From assembly GCA_911728435.2 (NCBI GenBank), contig OU452205.1:20144080-20208079 (forward strand): a stretch of 64,000 nt of DNA, written 5' to 3'. Positions 43,105 through 55,369 of this stretch are shown here, piece by piece. The notes beneath the pieces are model-generated. The model saw only the letters and a program-made list of their open reading frames with translations, made no database searches and had not been told where the DNA came from. Numbering within the stretch: position 1 is the first letter of the stretch; the number at the start of each line of letters is the position of its first letter. The DNA comes from Apoderus coryli (lineage: Eukaryota; Arthropoda; Insecta; Coleoptera; Attelabidae). A program made the translations under genes and the position numbers.

Positions 43105-44838
43105 TATATATTGGCTAAAATATGGTATATGAATTTTAGTTATTCTAAAAATATATAAAAATTTTAATGTTTTAAAAGAGAAATTTAAATTGCGTTTTGG
43201 AAAAAATATTTAAAATTCTTAGCTAATAAATAGAAATGTTTGAAATAGAAATTTCTTTATAATTTAAGTGATGTATTTTATTTAAATTACTTCAATTTTT
43301 AGGTATATGTAGGTGGGAATAAATCAAATATAGATTTTTTTAAAAATTTTAATTATAAAATATATGCATTATTGAAATGAATTTTTACGAAACAATAATA
43401 AATGAATATGAAATGAAATATATATACTATCTTAGTTGATTAATGCAAAAAAGTGTTGAGATATACATATTTAAAAAAAAATCATTTGATTTCTGAAATA
43501 ATTAATACATTAAAATAATTTATATTGAACATTTTAAAACTAATATCGTAATTAAGAAAAAAATTGGAACTTAGATTATACTAAACTGAAATGGTTGTTA
43601 TTAATTAAAATATAATATTTAATACAAACAAAACCAAATAATAATAATAGTGTATGTAATTAAAACAAAATATTTCACTCAACGAATTTCTGGACAGTAG
43701 TAATTTCAGGAAAAATTGTTGATCCATACATTTCTGAAAGAATTTATTAAACATTTACAGTGTGTTTCAGATAAATTATTATATTATAGTATTGGAGTCT
43801 TGGAAACGGTAGGAATTAAATGTCGAATAAATTAAAGAATTGAATCACCTATTAAATGATGTTTTCAAAAGTAAACTAATTTTAGCCGTTTTTGATAAAT
43901 TTTGGGAAAACGATATTTTTGCGATTATATCTTTCATTTATTTGTGACATTACAGATACAAAAATTGAGAAGCAACTTCTCATTTTTATTTTTAGACAAA
44001 ATAAGTGACGAACTATGGCGATTTTTCTTGAATAATTTAAAATAACAGCTAAAAATACTGAAAACTTGTTTCAATCATTACATGTGATATACTACCTATT
44101 TTCGAAATGAAAATAACTTTAAATTTAAGAATAAAAAATTCATGGCCGTATTTAAAAAAAACAAATTTGATGATGGTTTTTCAAAAAAGAAACATCATAG
44201 TAAAATTTTGTAAACACTATATTATTCTCTTCAAAAATTAATTTTTTTATATCTGTAAAAATAATGTCAGAAATAACTAAAATTGTCAATTTTTTATCTC
44301 ATTTTTGCAAACACCATTTAAAAGGTGTTTAAATTGTAAAACTTTTTGCTAGTTTGTAACTCCTACAGTTTCCAATATTTCAATGTTATGTTTATTTTGG
44401 ACACAGTGTATATGTAAATATAAAATTAGTGAAAATCAATGCAAACAATTTTTAAAATAATAATGAGATCATTGAAGTTGTGTTTTTTTTTGTAATTATA
44501 TTAAATTTTGAAGGTTTGCAGTATATGTAAAGCAATAAAATTAATGGTATACCTTATAATTTGTTGTTGGAATTGGGTTCAATTTGTTTGTTATTTAAAT
44601 GCAAAATATATAAATAACAGAATAATCATAGAATTGTTGTGCTATTATTGTCATAGTCATTCAATGGCATCCTAAAATTCATAAGTATGTCAATTGGTAA
44701 AATTTAATATTGTACAGAACGTAGTGATTGTTTTGAAAATTGAAATGATTACTACTACTACTACTAAAATAGGCATAAGGCAAATTCTTAAATAATAGCA
44801 AGTGTTTAGAAAAATTGGTTTATATCTGTATATTTATA
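43105..44838. other. AT-rich spacer with dispersed repeat
   Basis: No supported gene. 43800-44400 resembles the 299-bp satellite of the Helitron intron (phrases ACACCATTTAAAAGGTGTTTAAATTG and TTGGACACAGT), in diverged form. The rest is low-complexity AT-rich. Confidence 0.55.
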
Positions 44839-45180
44839 CAGGGTGGTCCAACGAAAAGTTTGCACCTAGCTTTTCTCTTTTTTTTGTAGTCGAATGCGAA
44901 AATGCTCGGACACGTCGATTTTGCTTTTGAGGGGGACACATTTTAAACATATTTTTCGATCTGCGCCTTTAACCCCCTAGCGGGGGTGAGTAACAACCCT
45001 AAAATTTTAAATGGAAAGAGGGGTCTAATGACATATCATTTGAAAGGACACAAAATTGTCTTTCTAATGATACCCTATTTGTCGAATTTTACTAAAACAG
45101 TTAATACGAAAACGACTTTAAAGACATTAAGCCGATAATTTTGGTATTAATGAGAAATACAAATAAGTTTTAATTATTGC
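44839..45180 (+). repeat. Left terminal inverted repeat
   Basis: Begins CAGGGTGGTCC next to TA 44837-44838 and ends ATTATTGCGA. By eye there are only a few differences from the right repeat. Confidence 0.88.
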
Positions 45181-45282
45181 GAGTGAAAACACCTGCAATC
45201 GTTAGTACATTCCAATGTTTGTTAGTTTTAACATTGCTTTGTAAAAAAAGTAAACAAGCTGTTAAATTGATTTATTAAAACG

Positions 45283-46395
45283 TTACATTAACAAATGTTG
45301 AAAATGTGACCCATTTGATTCCATACAATAATACAGATTTTGTTCAAATCTATTTCTAACATTTTGTAGCATATCAGGTGTTATGTTTCTGCACTCTTCT
45401 GTAATGCGTTGGCGAAGATCTTCTATGGACTCGGGCTTCGTGGCAAAACATTTATTTTTTAAGTGCCCCCAAAGAAAAAAGTCTAAAGGCGATAAATCCG
45501 GTGACCTGGCAGGCCATTCAATTGGGCCCCTCCTTCCAATCCACCGTCCAGGGAACCGGTCATCTAAGAACTGTCTTACAGAAGCCACATAGTGCGGAGG
45601 TGCTCCATCTTGCTGGAAATAAAGCCGATCAGCAGTATGATTTTGGTCATCTTCTATTATTTGTGTTATTAAAGGATCAATTGTGTCTTCAAGCATGTTT
45701 AGGTACACTTCACCAGTTAAATTTCCAGGAATAAAAAGTGGTCCTATAATATGATTTCCTAATATGCCACACCAGACGTTTATTTTTTGAGGATACTGGG
45801 TATGAACCTCACGGAATAAATGTGGGTTACTGTCATCCCAGTAACGGCAATTGTGCCTATTTACAGCTCCATTCAAATAAAATGTGCATTCGTCGGAAAA
45901 ACAAATGTTAAATAATAATTGCGGATCTTCAATTAAACGCTGGCTCATTGCTTCACAAAATTGCAGCCTTCTATCAGGATCATCCTCATTTAGTTCCTGT
46001 ACTAATTTGATTTTGTACGGATGAAATTTGTACGCTTTTAAAATTCGTATTATGGACGAACGGGAGACACCTGAGGCTTCAGCTAGTTGACGGGTACTTT
46101 GACTATGATCCATTTCAACATGCCCTAAAACAGCGACTTCCACAGCTTCATTTCTGATCGGTTTCTGCGGCTGGTGTTTTACATTACAGACAGATCCGGT
46201 ATCTACAAACTTTTTAACTAACTTGCCAACGTACACATCATTCACATTTTTATCGGGATGTCTCTCATTAAATAAGCGAGCCGTAAGTCTAGCACTACTA
46301 TTATTTTGAAAATAAAGTTTAACAATTTCAACTCGTTCTAGAATGGAATAAATCATTTTGTACGGTAAAAGTAAAATAACTTGAGAAGCAACCAA
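45283..46395 (-). CDS. DD41D transposase
   Basis: 370 residues; a Met at residue 14 (46356, MIYSILERVEIV) is the more likely start because homologous families begin near there. An N-terminal helix-turn-helix covers about 14-65 and a second DNA-binding helical part about 85-125 (STRQLAEASGVSRSSIIRIL). The RNase H-like catalytic domain has Asp168 (FSDECTF), Asp263 (QQDGAPPH) and Asp305 (SPLDFFLWG). I counted 41 residues between the last two, which places it in the DD41D (rosa/Visitor-type) group of IS630-Tc1-mariner rather than Tc1 (DD34E) or mariner (DD34D). It would cut and paste the element. No lesion seen. Confidence 0.88.
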   Translation of the reverse strand: MVASQVILLLPYKMIYSILERVEIVKLYFQNNSSARLTARLFNERHPDKNVNDVYVGKLVKKFVDTGSVCNVKHQPQKPIRNEAVEVAVLGHVEMDHSQSTRQLAEASGVSRSSIIRILKAYKFHPYKIKLVQELNEDDPDRRLQFCEAMSQRLIEDPQLLFNICFSDECTFYLNGAVNRHNCRYWDDSNPHLFREVHTQYPQKINVWCGILGNHIIGPLFIPGNLTGEVYLNMLEDTIDPLITQIIEDDQNHTADRLYFQQDGAPPHYVASVRQFLDDRFPGRWIGRRGPIEWPARSPDLSPLDFFLWGHLKNKCFATKPESIEDLRQRITEECRNITPDMLQNVRNRFEQNLYYCMESNGSHFQHLLM

Positions 46396-46584
46396 ACTGA
46401 ATCAATGAAAAGACTAAAATAAACGGTGTAAATTCTTTTCCTACACGTATCTGCAGTTTTTATTTCAACAAAAAACGCAAACGATTAGTGAGGAATTTAG
46501 TTCTGATAAATAAGATAGTGTTTTTGAAATCCCGTTTTTCTTCAAAGTAAATAAATTTAGAAATGATTGTAGTTGTTTTCAGTC

Positions 46585-46926
46585 GTAATAATTAAAACTT
46601 ATTTGTATTTCTCATTAATACCAAAATTATCGGCTTAATGTCTTTAAAGTCGTTTTCGTATTAACTGTTTTAGTAAAATTCGACAAATAGGGTATCATTA
46701 GAAAGACAATTTTGTGTCCTTTCAAATGATATGTCATTAGACCCCTCTTTCCATTTAAAATTTTAGGGTTGTTACTCACCCCCGCTAGGGGGTTAAAGGC
46801 GCAGATCGAAAAATATGTTTAAAATGTGTCCCCCTCAAAAGCAAAATCGACGTGTCCGAGCATTTTCGCATTCGACTACAAAAAAAAGAGAAAAGCTAGG
46901 TGCAAACTTTTCGTTGGACCACCCTG
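46585..46926 (-). repeat. Right terminal inverted repeat
   Basis: Reverse complement of 44839-45180. It ends GGACCACCCTG next to TA 46927-46928. Confidence 0.88.
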
Positions 46927-46957
46927 TATGTGATTTTTAAATCATAAAATATAATTT

Positions 46958-47572
46958 TATGTAACGGGGTATAATTGAAATGAGAAAGTAGGTATTAATT
47001 TCCGGTATGACTGGAGGTGGCTGAAGTATCATAATATCATAGATTGATAAAAATTGGATTGCTTTGAGTAAGTATTTAAATTTTCAAAACAATTGTATGT
47101 TTAGTGTTGCCAAAAATTTTGAATGTAGCATTGATCAACATGTATAATGTGTTGTACCTTATTAAATGTTGTTTCATTAATGTTTGTTTGGTAGCTGAAA
47201 ATACATAAATGAATTAATTTTAAGTTATACAGAATTAGTCGAGGAACTCTGGAATTTTAACTGTACATACATTTTTGAATTGTGTAGCATGCACAGAGAA
47301 GAATTTTTGTATTATATCTGTGATGATATATTGTGTTTTGTTGTGGATATCTTTTTCATTGAATATGCTTTCTGTACTACGAGTTAACTAAAAACAAATA
47401 TTGTGAGTATGTTGTGAAAAATCAACAAATCTATTTACCTTGGAATTTTAACTGCTGATAAATTATGCCATAGTATAATATTTATACAGAATAACATATT
47501 GTATTATTTCTATGACGACATGTATTTGTAGTCGACATTTTCTTCATTGAATTTGCTTTGTGTGGTATGGTT
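46958..47572 (+). repeat. 615-bp segment, second copy
   Basis: Counterpart of 28793-29407. Here related sequence continues to the right (47573-47900) with further degenerate repeats of about 200 bp, so this is the likelier source locus. Confidence 0.85.
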
Positions 47573-49072
47573 ATATTTGGGAAAAATTTTTGAATACTAC
47601 TAAAAAACAATATATATTATGAATATGTTGAAAAAAAAATTAAGAAATTTATTACCTTGGGATTTCAACTGTTCATACATTTTGGAAGGATGTATTATCT
47701 ACATGGAATAACTTATTGTATTATTTCTATGATGATATATGATGTCGAGGATACCTTCTTCATTGAATTTGCTTTGTATAGGTATTGATCAAGTTTTTGA
47801 AATATTGCCGAATACTGTTAAAAAGCTATATTATATGTATGTTGGAAAAATTGTGTATATTTAGTAAAATATTATTACCATATATTATTATGTACTATCC
47901 TTTGAAGTGAAATTAATGAATATATTTTGAAAGAACCATACTATATTATTTGTATGTAAATGTAAATTTCGTTTGTTGAATATAATTGTATTTAGATGGT
48001 TTTTTACAGTATAATAAAATTTAAAACTAACTCTAATGTTATAGAATAATTTAATTAACAAATATTGAAAATTTAAGAATCATGTGAAAGTTAAAAATAG
48101 TTTTACAAAGATATATGAATTTTTTTATTAACTGTTTTGCATTTCAATTAATTTATTATTGAAATAGAAGAAAAAAATAAAAATTATAATTCTATGGTTG
48201 GATGGCAACATTATCAATGTTGATTTTTTGGTACTTTGAAGCGCCAAACCAATTATAAAAAACAAATACAAATTTGAAATAATTATGCTTGGAACATAAT
48301 ATTGAAACAGAAAAATACATCCATTTGGTTTTGTCATTTGGTAGATTTTATTTATCAAAATAAATATTTTTAATTAGGATTGTCATTTAACCATAGAATT
48401 ATAATTTCGAAGTTTACAATAATAATATGAAACAATTATTTGAGGAGGACACAAAACCACAACTCAATAATGACAACATAATGTATATTAATCAGTAGAG
48501 GCCCAACTTAATGCTGAACTCAATATTGATATCAAAATGTCAAATGTCTGAAGAGGCGCTAAGTATTTTTTTCTGTTAATAAGAGACTGTAAAAAATTTC
48601 AATTATTAGCAGAAAATTATCTGAGGAGGATTAATGTATGAGCTCACTCAATAATGGCAACATAATGTAACTTAATCAATAGAGACCCAACTTAATGCTC
48701 AACTCAATATTTATATCAAAATGTCAATATGCCAAAAGAGGTGCTTATTATTTTTTTTAATAAGAGATTGTAGAAAAATCTCAATTATTAGCAAGTTTAA
48801 GATATCCTCAACTCAGATTTTATGGAAAAAGTATCCTCAACTCAAATTTTTACTGTTTCATTTATTCAAATGGTTAAGTCAGTATTGACAACCAAATGTA
48901 AACATATCAATAGACGTGCAAACATATTAATGTTGCCAATAAGAGACTAAAAAATCTCAATTATTAGCTAAATTTATGTAATTCTCAAGCTGAAATAATG
49001 ATACAAAGAGTATTTCTAAATATCAACAGCGAGATTGCATGTTATTAATGTGATATGACTGGAAATATATAC
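47573..49072. other. AT-rich repeat DNA 3' of the Helitron gene
   Basis: No supported gene. It contains an 18-bp perfect inverted repeat (48182-48199 with 48389-48406) and, at about 48420-49010, three degenerate copies of a roughly 180-bp repeat with phrases CAATTATTAGC, CCCAACTTAATGCT and ATAAGAGA. The Helitron 3' terminus should lie here, but I could not find a convincing CTRR end with hairpin. Confidence 0.55.
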
Positions 49073-50440
49073 TTAACGTACAATTTCCGTAAAAACAATG
49101 TTTTTAGTGTAGATCTCATCAGAAGTAGGGCGTAATTTACCTTGTGAGCTGGTGTTCTCTACACAAACATGTACACAATCGAAACCTTTCGTACGACTGA
49201 AGGCAGTGTACATCATCCCATGGGTAAATACAGGATAAGGTAAATAAATACCTATCTTGTCAAATGTTTGACCTTGGGATTTATTAATTGTCATAGCGTA
49301 TGCAACTTTAACTGGAAATTGTCGACGTCGCAACTAGAAAGGAAGAGAAGCGACAGTCTCAGTTAAATCAATACGCGGAATCAAGACAGTATGATCAGTT
49401 AAGGTTCCTGTCATATCGATTCGTCTCGCTTCAATGCTATGTTGGTACAATCGAGTAATTAGTAACCGAGTGCCATTGCATAAACTCAGATCGCAATTCA
49501 TGTTGCGTAAAAGCATAACTACAACTCCAACCTTTAAAATCAATTTATGTTCTGGCATGCCATTTGGTTGGAGTGAGTTAAGCGATTCAACAGGATAATT
49601 GGCGCCTCAATTTCTTCATCGTTTTCATATAAAATTTTGTCAGCATTATAATAGGTAGTGGCAGGACCTTCCATATTTTGACCGATTCCAAAATTTATGG
49701 CATTGCAATGTTCGTTTAGGGGTGCTAGAATGGCACACTTAGGAACAGTTCCTGGTTGCAAATTTGGAAAACAAATTGTCAAAAGTTCCTCTTTGGAAGC
49801 CACTAAACATTGTGCTGGAACCACAAATAGACTTGGTATGGAAGGAATAATGACAGAAGGTAAAGTGTTGTTTCCCAAGTGTAGCAACCATTCGGAAAAT
49901 TCTCGTTCTTCTGGACGTGCTCGCACGTTAGTAACTAATTGCAATTTGGTAAATGATTGCCACAGAAAGCTGTATTGCAGAGTTTCTGCAACAATTTGTG
50001 ACCGATATGCGTTAGGCATGACAGGTAATGTTTGACGAAAGTCACCAGAAAGTAGGATAACTTTTCCGCCGAATAATTTGTCATTGCGCACAGATCTTTT
50101 AAAACTCTGTTGATGAGTTCTAACGCTAATCTAGGTATCATTGACATTTCATCAAAAATGATGAGCTTGGCATTTCTGATAGAACGACCATCTTGACTAT
50201 TAGCTCGCAGTTCTGAGACAGACGTATCTGTAAGGGGAACTGGAAGTTTGAAGCGAGAGTGTAAAGTCCTACCTTGTTTCATTAAGCGAGCACTAATGCC
50301 AGTCCAAGATACAGGTATTACGGGAAGTTCTCTACCATTCAAATACGTAATCAAAGCGTTAAAAACAAAAGTTTTTCCCGCAACCAGTGACAGCGAATAG
50401 GCGTGGTTCCAAATTGTCATTTTCAACAGCAATTATAACT
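49073..50440 (-). pseudogene. Helitron exon 7: Pif1-type helicase
   Basis: Helicase domain of Helitron Rep/Hel, in broken frames. The exon begins after the acceptor at 50441 (phase 2, continuing from exon 6). The P-loop is damaged: the frame moves at the Gly-rich motif and only GKTFVFNAL remains. Walker B is LIIFDEMSM, followed by VILLSGDFRQTLPV, LQLVTNVRA, the GTRLLITRL region, VAYAMTINKSQGQTFD and YTAFSRTKGF. Besides the P-loop, the frame shifts near 49570, and a TAG at 49334-49336 stands where related proteins have Gln before RRRQFPV. The enzyme would unwind DNA in rolling-circle transposition; this copy cannot. Confidence 0.85.
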
Positions 50441-50923
50441 CTGAAATGGAAAAAAAAGTATATGTAAAAGGTTGTTGTTGCATAACTGTTAGGTGACTGA
50501 ATTTAAAGTGTAATTGCAAAAGTACAGAGTAGCTATTTATCTACCAAGGGAATTATAATCTAGTAATGTCCGTGGTTTATACCGTGCTTGTAATTTTTCT
50601 ATGTCTGTAAAAATAATGTCAGAGTCAGAAATAAATAAAAACTAAAATTGCCAAAAATTGTATTTTAAAAAATTCTTGAAAACGGCTAAAGTTACTTTAC
50701 TTTTAAAAATTTCATTTCATTTATTTAAATTGTACAACTTTTTTTTTAATTTAACCGACATTGTAAATTTCACCGCTTCCAAGATTCCAATGGTATCTCA
50801 TTCTTATTTTGGACACAGTATATAATGCTCGTAAAGAATATCCACTGTTGTTATGGATATGTTAATGCATGTCATTTGCAATACAGTATGAAGCAATAAT
50901 ACAAAAGTACAAAAGAAATTTAC
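50441..50923 (-). other. Helitron intron 6
   Basis: 483 bp between donor GT at 50922-50923 and acceptor AG at 50441-50442. 50590-50830 is a diverged copy of the 299-bp satellite found in intron 2 and at 43.8-44.4 kb. Confidence 0.65.
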
Positions 50924-51353
50924 CTGTCGAAAACGTTGCGCTGATCTTCATTTAATTGATCTCGCATTTGAATTCCTGCGAGGAGTTCATCTTGAGGATT
51001 TATAGGCACCTCATTTAATTCCAATCTTTCTTGTGGTTCTGGAAGATTGAAATCAGACAAACGTTTGTTGTTTCTCAACATAATGCTCTGTATAAATGCA
51101 AGCGTTTGTTGTTCCGCTCTGTTGTTATTGTAACCGCGATGAATGTAATCTTCCATCATACAGTCAAGAAAAACTTCCCACAATTCCAATGGATTAGTTA
51201 CTTCTCCGAAGATCAAGATGTGAGCAAAAAGTCTTCTAATAACTTTAGGTACTTGGTACTCTCGAGCTTCTTGTAATGCTCGATTCCATTCTTGATCATC
51301 GTCAAGAAGTAAACGTGCACGGCACGCATCCAGGAAAGTATCGTACAAAGTTT
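50924..51353 (-). pseudogene. Helitron exon 6, Rep-helicase linker
   Basis: Minus-strand exon with acceptor AG at 51354-51355 (phase 1) and donor at 50923 (phase 2). It encodes the conserved linker with YDTFLDACRARLLLDDDQEW, then RRLFAHILIFGEV, HRGYNNNRAEQ and LNEDQRNVFDR, which immediately precedes the helicase in Helitrons. The frame itself is open in this exon. The preceding intron is only 61 bp (51354-51414), with GTAAGG at its start. Confidence 0.8.
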
Positions 51354-51414
51354 CTGCAAGTATGTATAAAAAAAGTTTAGCAGAATGAAATACTTGAAAG
51401 AAAGTATTCCTTAC

Positions 51415-53964
51415 CATCAACAGTGCGAAGATCTTCGTATGATGTGGCTCCTCTAACATGTAATAACAATACTCGGAGATAGTATTGTTCTGTGTTGCGA
51501 ATGGACACATTGTACATTCTAGCAATTAATTTTTCAACGCCTCGTTGACGTTGTTGCCAACGTTTTTGAGGCATTTTCCAGACATAATGTTGGGGAATGT
51601 CTGGGTAACGGTGTTGGCGAGCGCCAACATCTTCTCGATTCAGTCTAAACCAATCTGTAAGCTGTGTTGTTTGATTTCTCTCAACAGCTTGATGTTGCCC
51701 CTTTCAAAATGAATATTCCTGTGTGGCAAATGCACTGGAAGACGATAAACAGTATGTGTTATATCATGAATTTTATATTGATTAATATGATATGCAGCCT
51801 CAGTGGAGATATTTCACGACCTTAGTATTAGCACAAACATCAATATTAATATGTGTTTGATACCTAAGTAAAAGATATCGATTATAGGGAACGACCCATT
51901 TGTTATCAACAACATGAGTGTTCCTAATGAATGCTTCCCTACCATTGTTTGGTCTTTTGAAAATCACTCTACCATGAGGATCAATAGTAGTTTCATCACA
52001 AAAGTTGTGGGGCTACTTTCGTTTGCAGCGGCCGTCATCCATGCATGAAGCATTAGGATTTTCAGGGCCACATGGAGAGTGTATCATGCGTTTTACAACC
52101 AAGCTAAATAACTCTGGTTCTAAATCACGATCTGGAAGTTCAGCAGAAACAGCTTGATTTATGCGTTCTGTATCCATTAGTTTGTCTTCTGCTCTTAGAG
52201 TCAAAACTATATGGGCATGTGGAAGACCACGTTTTTGAAATTCTATAGTATAGAATTGACAAACTGGGACGCCGAAAATACAGTCATTTAAAATTTCTTT
52301 CAGTAACTGATTTAATTTGGTATTGAAGACCCTTGCTACCAACATAGGATGATTATTAGGATCATCATTTGGAGGAATGTTCTCCACAATCTCTCGCCAA
52401 TTAGGATTGCAAGTGACTGTAATGAATAGTGTTGGAGTTCCAAATTTACTATTTAGACAAAGACTGTCCTGAAACAATTGATGCATGTATCTGGGTCCAC
52501 CCACGTATGTGGAGGGCAAAATGACCATTCGGCCGACTTGTTCTGCTTCGTTTTCAACAGCTACTCGATGGAGATAGTCCATGAGTCCCTGGTAATATTC
52601 AGCCCGAAGGCGACCCTGATTTTGTTTGATGTATTCAATATTATTTGCTTCTATGCGAATAAATGCAGAAACAATGAATTGTTGGGTCAACTGAGCAGCG
52701 TGTTTAAATCGGTCAAATGGATTTTCGTCATTTTCACGCCTGTATGCTAATCGAAATGCATAATACTGACATAATGTCACTCTTGTATTGGCATTCCTGT
52801 GGGTTAGTTCAAGAGACCACCCAAATTCCCCATTTGGAAATAATAATGGAAAAGATAAAGGATCGACCCTTGAATCCAAGTGCGAAAGCTGGTGAAATAA
52901 TTCACGCCTACCTGGACCTTCAATTTGATTACGAACGAAAATTCTGAGATTTGATGTAGGAGGAAGTTCATTGTTAAACGAATATACAGCGGCTACTTCG
53001 TTTACAGTAGGTAAATCGAAACGTCTGTCTCCTCTAACAGCTAACAATTCTAACACTACATTTGGAATTTCGTTATTGCGTTCTTGTTCTCGTTCGAACA
53101 CTTCGCGTAGCATCATATATGCATTAGCATATGGATTAAATGTACGCATGACATTTTCCAAGATTTGAATCAAATTGATATTGAGATTATAATGTGGTTG
53201 ATTGGCTATGCGCTGATTTATTGCGGCATTAGCATCCAAATAATAGATTGGACCACGATTAGGCTGTGGATTAGCTATATTAACATTTGAATAATGATAA
53301 TATACTTTCCCTTGCACAGAATATGTGAATGTGCCTGGATTTTGAAATTCTCTAAGATTTGCCATCATGCTAGCAAATTGAAAAGCATTGTTATAGCGAA
53401 TGGAATTTCTTTTAAATTCTCTAGATAATAAATGACGACCTGTAAGTAATTGTTGCAAGACTGGTAGAAAAGGCTGTAGGGCCGGCAGATTATCAACATG
53501 AACTTTACCACCTTTACAATATTTACTATAAATTGATCGGGTTGTACGTTCTAGGAAGAAATGCAAAGCACCACAAACCGTGCATTCTCTATCCATAGCT
53601 CCAAGATGTAGAGGTTCTGCGTTCCTTTCAAAACCACGCAAATAACCTGGATGAAGTTGTCTTAAATTTCTCAGGCGATCCAGGTCAGCCATAAGAACAT
53701 TGACTTCTTCTTGATATTGGGCCAATCTGTCAGCCAAGTCATTTTGATTGTGGTCATAAAGATTGTCGTTATTGACAACTTCTAATGGAGCATCAGGTAA
53801 ATTGTCGTTGTTGACTATCTCCAATTGTTCAATTTCCATGTCGACAACAGCTTCCAGTGGAACATTTTGAATTTGAAGGTTGTCGCCATGGGCATTGTGT
53901 AATTTCTCAATTTCCATAGGAATTATTTGTTGACTTCGAATCTCTTCTTCGTCATTACCGTGAA
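51415..53964 (-). pseudogene. Helitron exon 5: Rep (HUH endonuclease)
   Basis: Acceptor TTTCAG at 53965-53970, phase 1. The frame is open from 53964 to TAG 52013-52015. It contains an acidic N-terminal part, a Cys zinc-finger-like region (CTVCGALHF), the Helitron N-terminal domain (FPNGEFGWS, LFQDSLCLNSKFGTPTLFITVTCNPNW) and the HUH motif in RGLPHAHIVL near 52215. After the stop the same frame continues (FCDETTID, VDNKWVVPYNRYLLLRY). Near 51803 a deletion removes the segment that normally holds the end of the catalytic tyrosine motif and resumes at EAAYHINQYKIHD. Another shift follows near 51710. The last part ends LRTVDG at the donor 51413-51414. Rep would nick and join DNA; this copy is inactive. 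Confidence 0.85.
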
Positions 53965-54239
53965 CTGAAATAAAATAATATTGAAAATAGGTACAAAAAA
54001 TATTCATAGAGGTATATTATTAAAATTGTTATATCATGAAAATGTGGCTGATGCAATTCATGTTGAATGTTTGATATTTAAAAAAATAGAGAATTAACAA
54101 ATTGTTTTTTTTTTTTCATAAGTACAGGGATGTAATAGGAAAAAAAATTAATTTGAAGAATATTTTCGCTAATGCAGCGGTGTTACATATACGTAAAACA
54201 ACACAACATTGGAATTATCAAAAAACAAATTAATTTCTT

Positions 54240-54452
54240 TAAATTCCCTGTTAATTTTTGCTTCAAAAAGTAATAATTTATTATATATTTAATGTGAACA
54301 GTTATGCAGGAACTTGCCTGTAAACAAAAGTCTGCAAGTAAAGGTTTTTACTTTCAACTGTGTGTACTTTATTAATACAGGCAAATTTTTGCAAAACTGT
54401 TCACTTTAGACATATAAAAAGTTATTTTTTAGGCAAAAATGAACAGGGAATT
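54240..54452. repeat. Small foldback repeat, copy 1
   Basis: Ends TTCCCTGTTAATTTTTGC and GCAAAAATGAACAGGGAA are inverted copies. Internal sequence includes GTCTGCAAGTAAAGG. Related copies lie at about 56338-56573 and 57884-58098. Confidence 0.65.
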
Positions 54453-54467
54453 TAAAAAATATGTATT

Positions 54468-54981
54468 TATTCCAGTGGCGGAAAAAAATTTGAGGTTGGT
54501 AAAAGTGTAACGAACCCTTATAGCATGTCATTGGTTAATTTTTTAAAAAGATGATTTATGTCAAAATATGACATTTTTAAAGAACATATCGGTTACTAAA
54601 TTTGAAAAAATATTTGAAAGACTTTTTGAATTATGACCAAATTTTCGATTTAAATAAAATTTTTGACACCCTGTATCTAGACAACTAAGCTCTCTAAGGG
54701 TATAAATATGTCCCTATATCAAAATACATGATTTAGCGAGAATTTTCTGTGGTAGAGCGTTGTCGGTCAAATTTAGAAACACTCTTAAAGTGATTAGTTG
54801 TTTAGAAACACGATGTCAAAGGTTCACATTTAAAAACAAAAATTTGCCATAATTCAAAAACTCGTTTAAATATTTTTTTTCAAATTTAGTGACTGATATG
54901 TTCTTTAAAAAAAGTCATTTTGACATAAATAATCTGTTTAAAAAAGTAACATGCAATTTTTTTGCCACTGGAATAAATATA
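54468..54981. repeat. Large foldback repeat, copy 1
   Basis: Ends ATTTATTCCAGTGGC and GCCACTGGAATAAAT are inverted. The two halves are imperfect inverted copies over about 250 bp each, around GACACCCTGTATCTAG. Copy 2 lies at 56591-57864. Confidence 0.7.
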
Positions 54982-55111
54982 TATTTTTAGCTCTCCATAT
55001 CATAGATGTAATATATGTATATATGGAGACTATTAGTTTCATGAAAAAAAATTTTTTTTTTTATTTCACCGGAAATACTTGTTTTTACATAAATAAGTAG
55101 TTTTAAAAAAA

Positions 55112-55146
<35 letters not shown>
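55112..55146. repeat. CTGT microsatellite
   Basis: About nine CTGT units, followed by a sequence widely seen after such runs in insect repeats (CGCAAAAACCGCTTAACAG). Confidence 0.85.
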
Positions 55147-55369
55147 ATGCACGATAACGCAAAAACCGCTTAACAGATTTTAACCACATTTGGTACAAAA
55201 ATACTATTGGACATGGCAAGGAGCTGAATAGAGTTTGGGAAACATTGAGCGTAGGCAAAGGGTTTAAAAGAGGGTTCAAAAATTAAAAAAATTCATAGTT
55301 TTTAAACTTATCCGAAATACTGCATAATTTTTTACGCATTTAATTGAATATAGCCTAAAATATTGAACA

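Larger units (their letters stand above)
44839..46926 (-). mobile_element. DD41D Tc1/mariner-superfamily transposon, apparently complete
   Basis: A 2088-bp element with long terminal inverted repeats (44839-45180 and 46585-46926, about 342 bp, nearly identical) starting CAGGGTGGTCCAACG. It is flanked by TA on both sides, the standard target of this superfamily. One intact transposase gene lies between the repeats. It inserted in AT-rich repeat DNA. Confidence 0.9.

Noticed and set aside
45383..45734. Plus-strand frames opposite the DD41D transposase
   Set aside because: Antisense shadows of a clearly coding gene.
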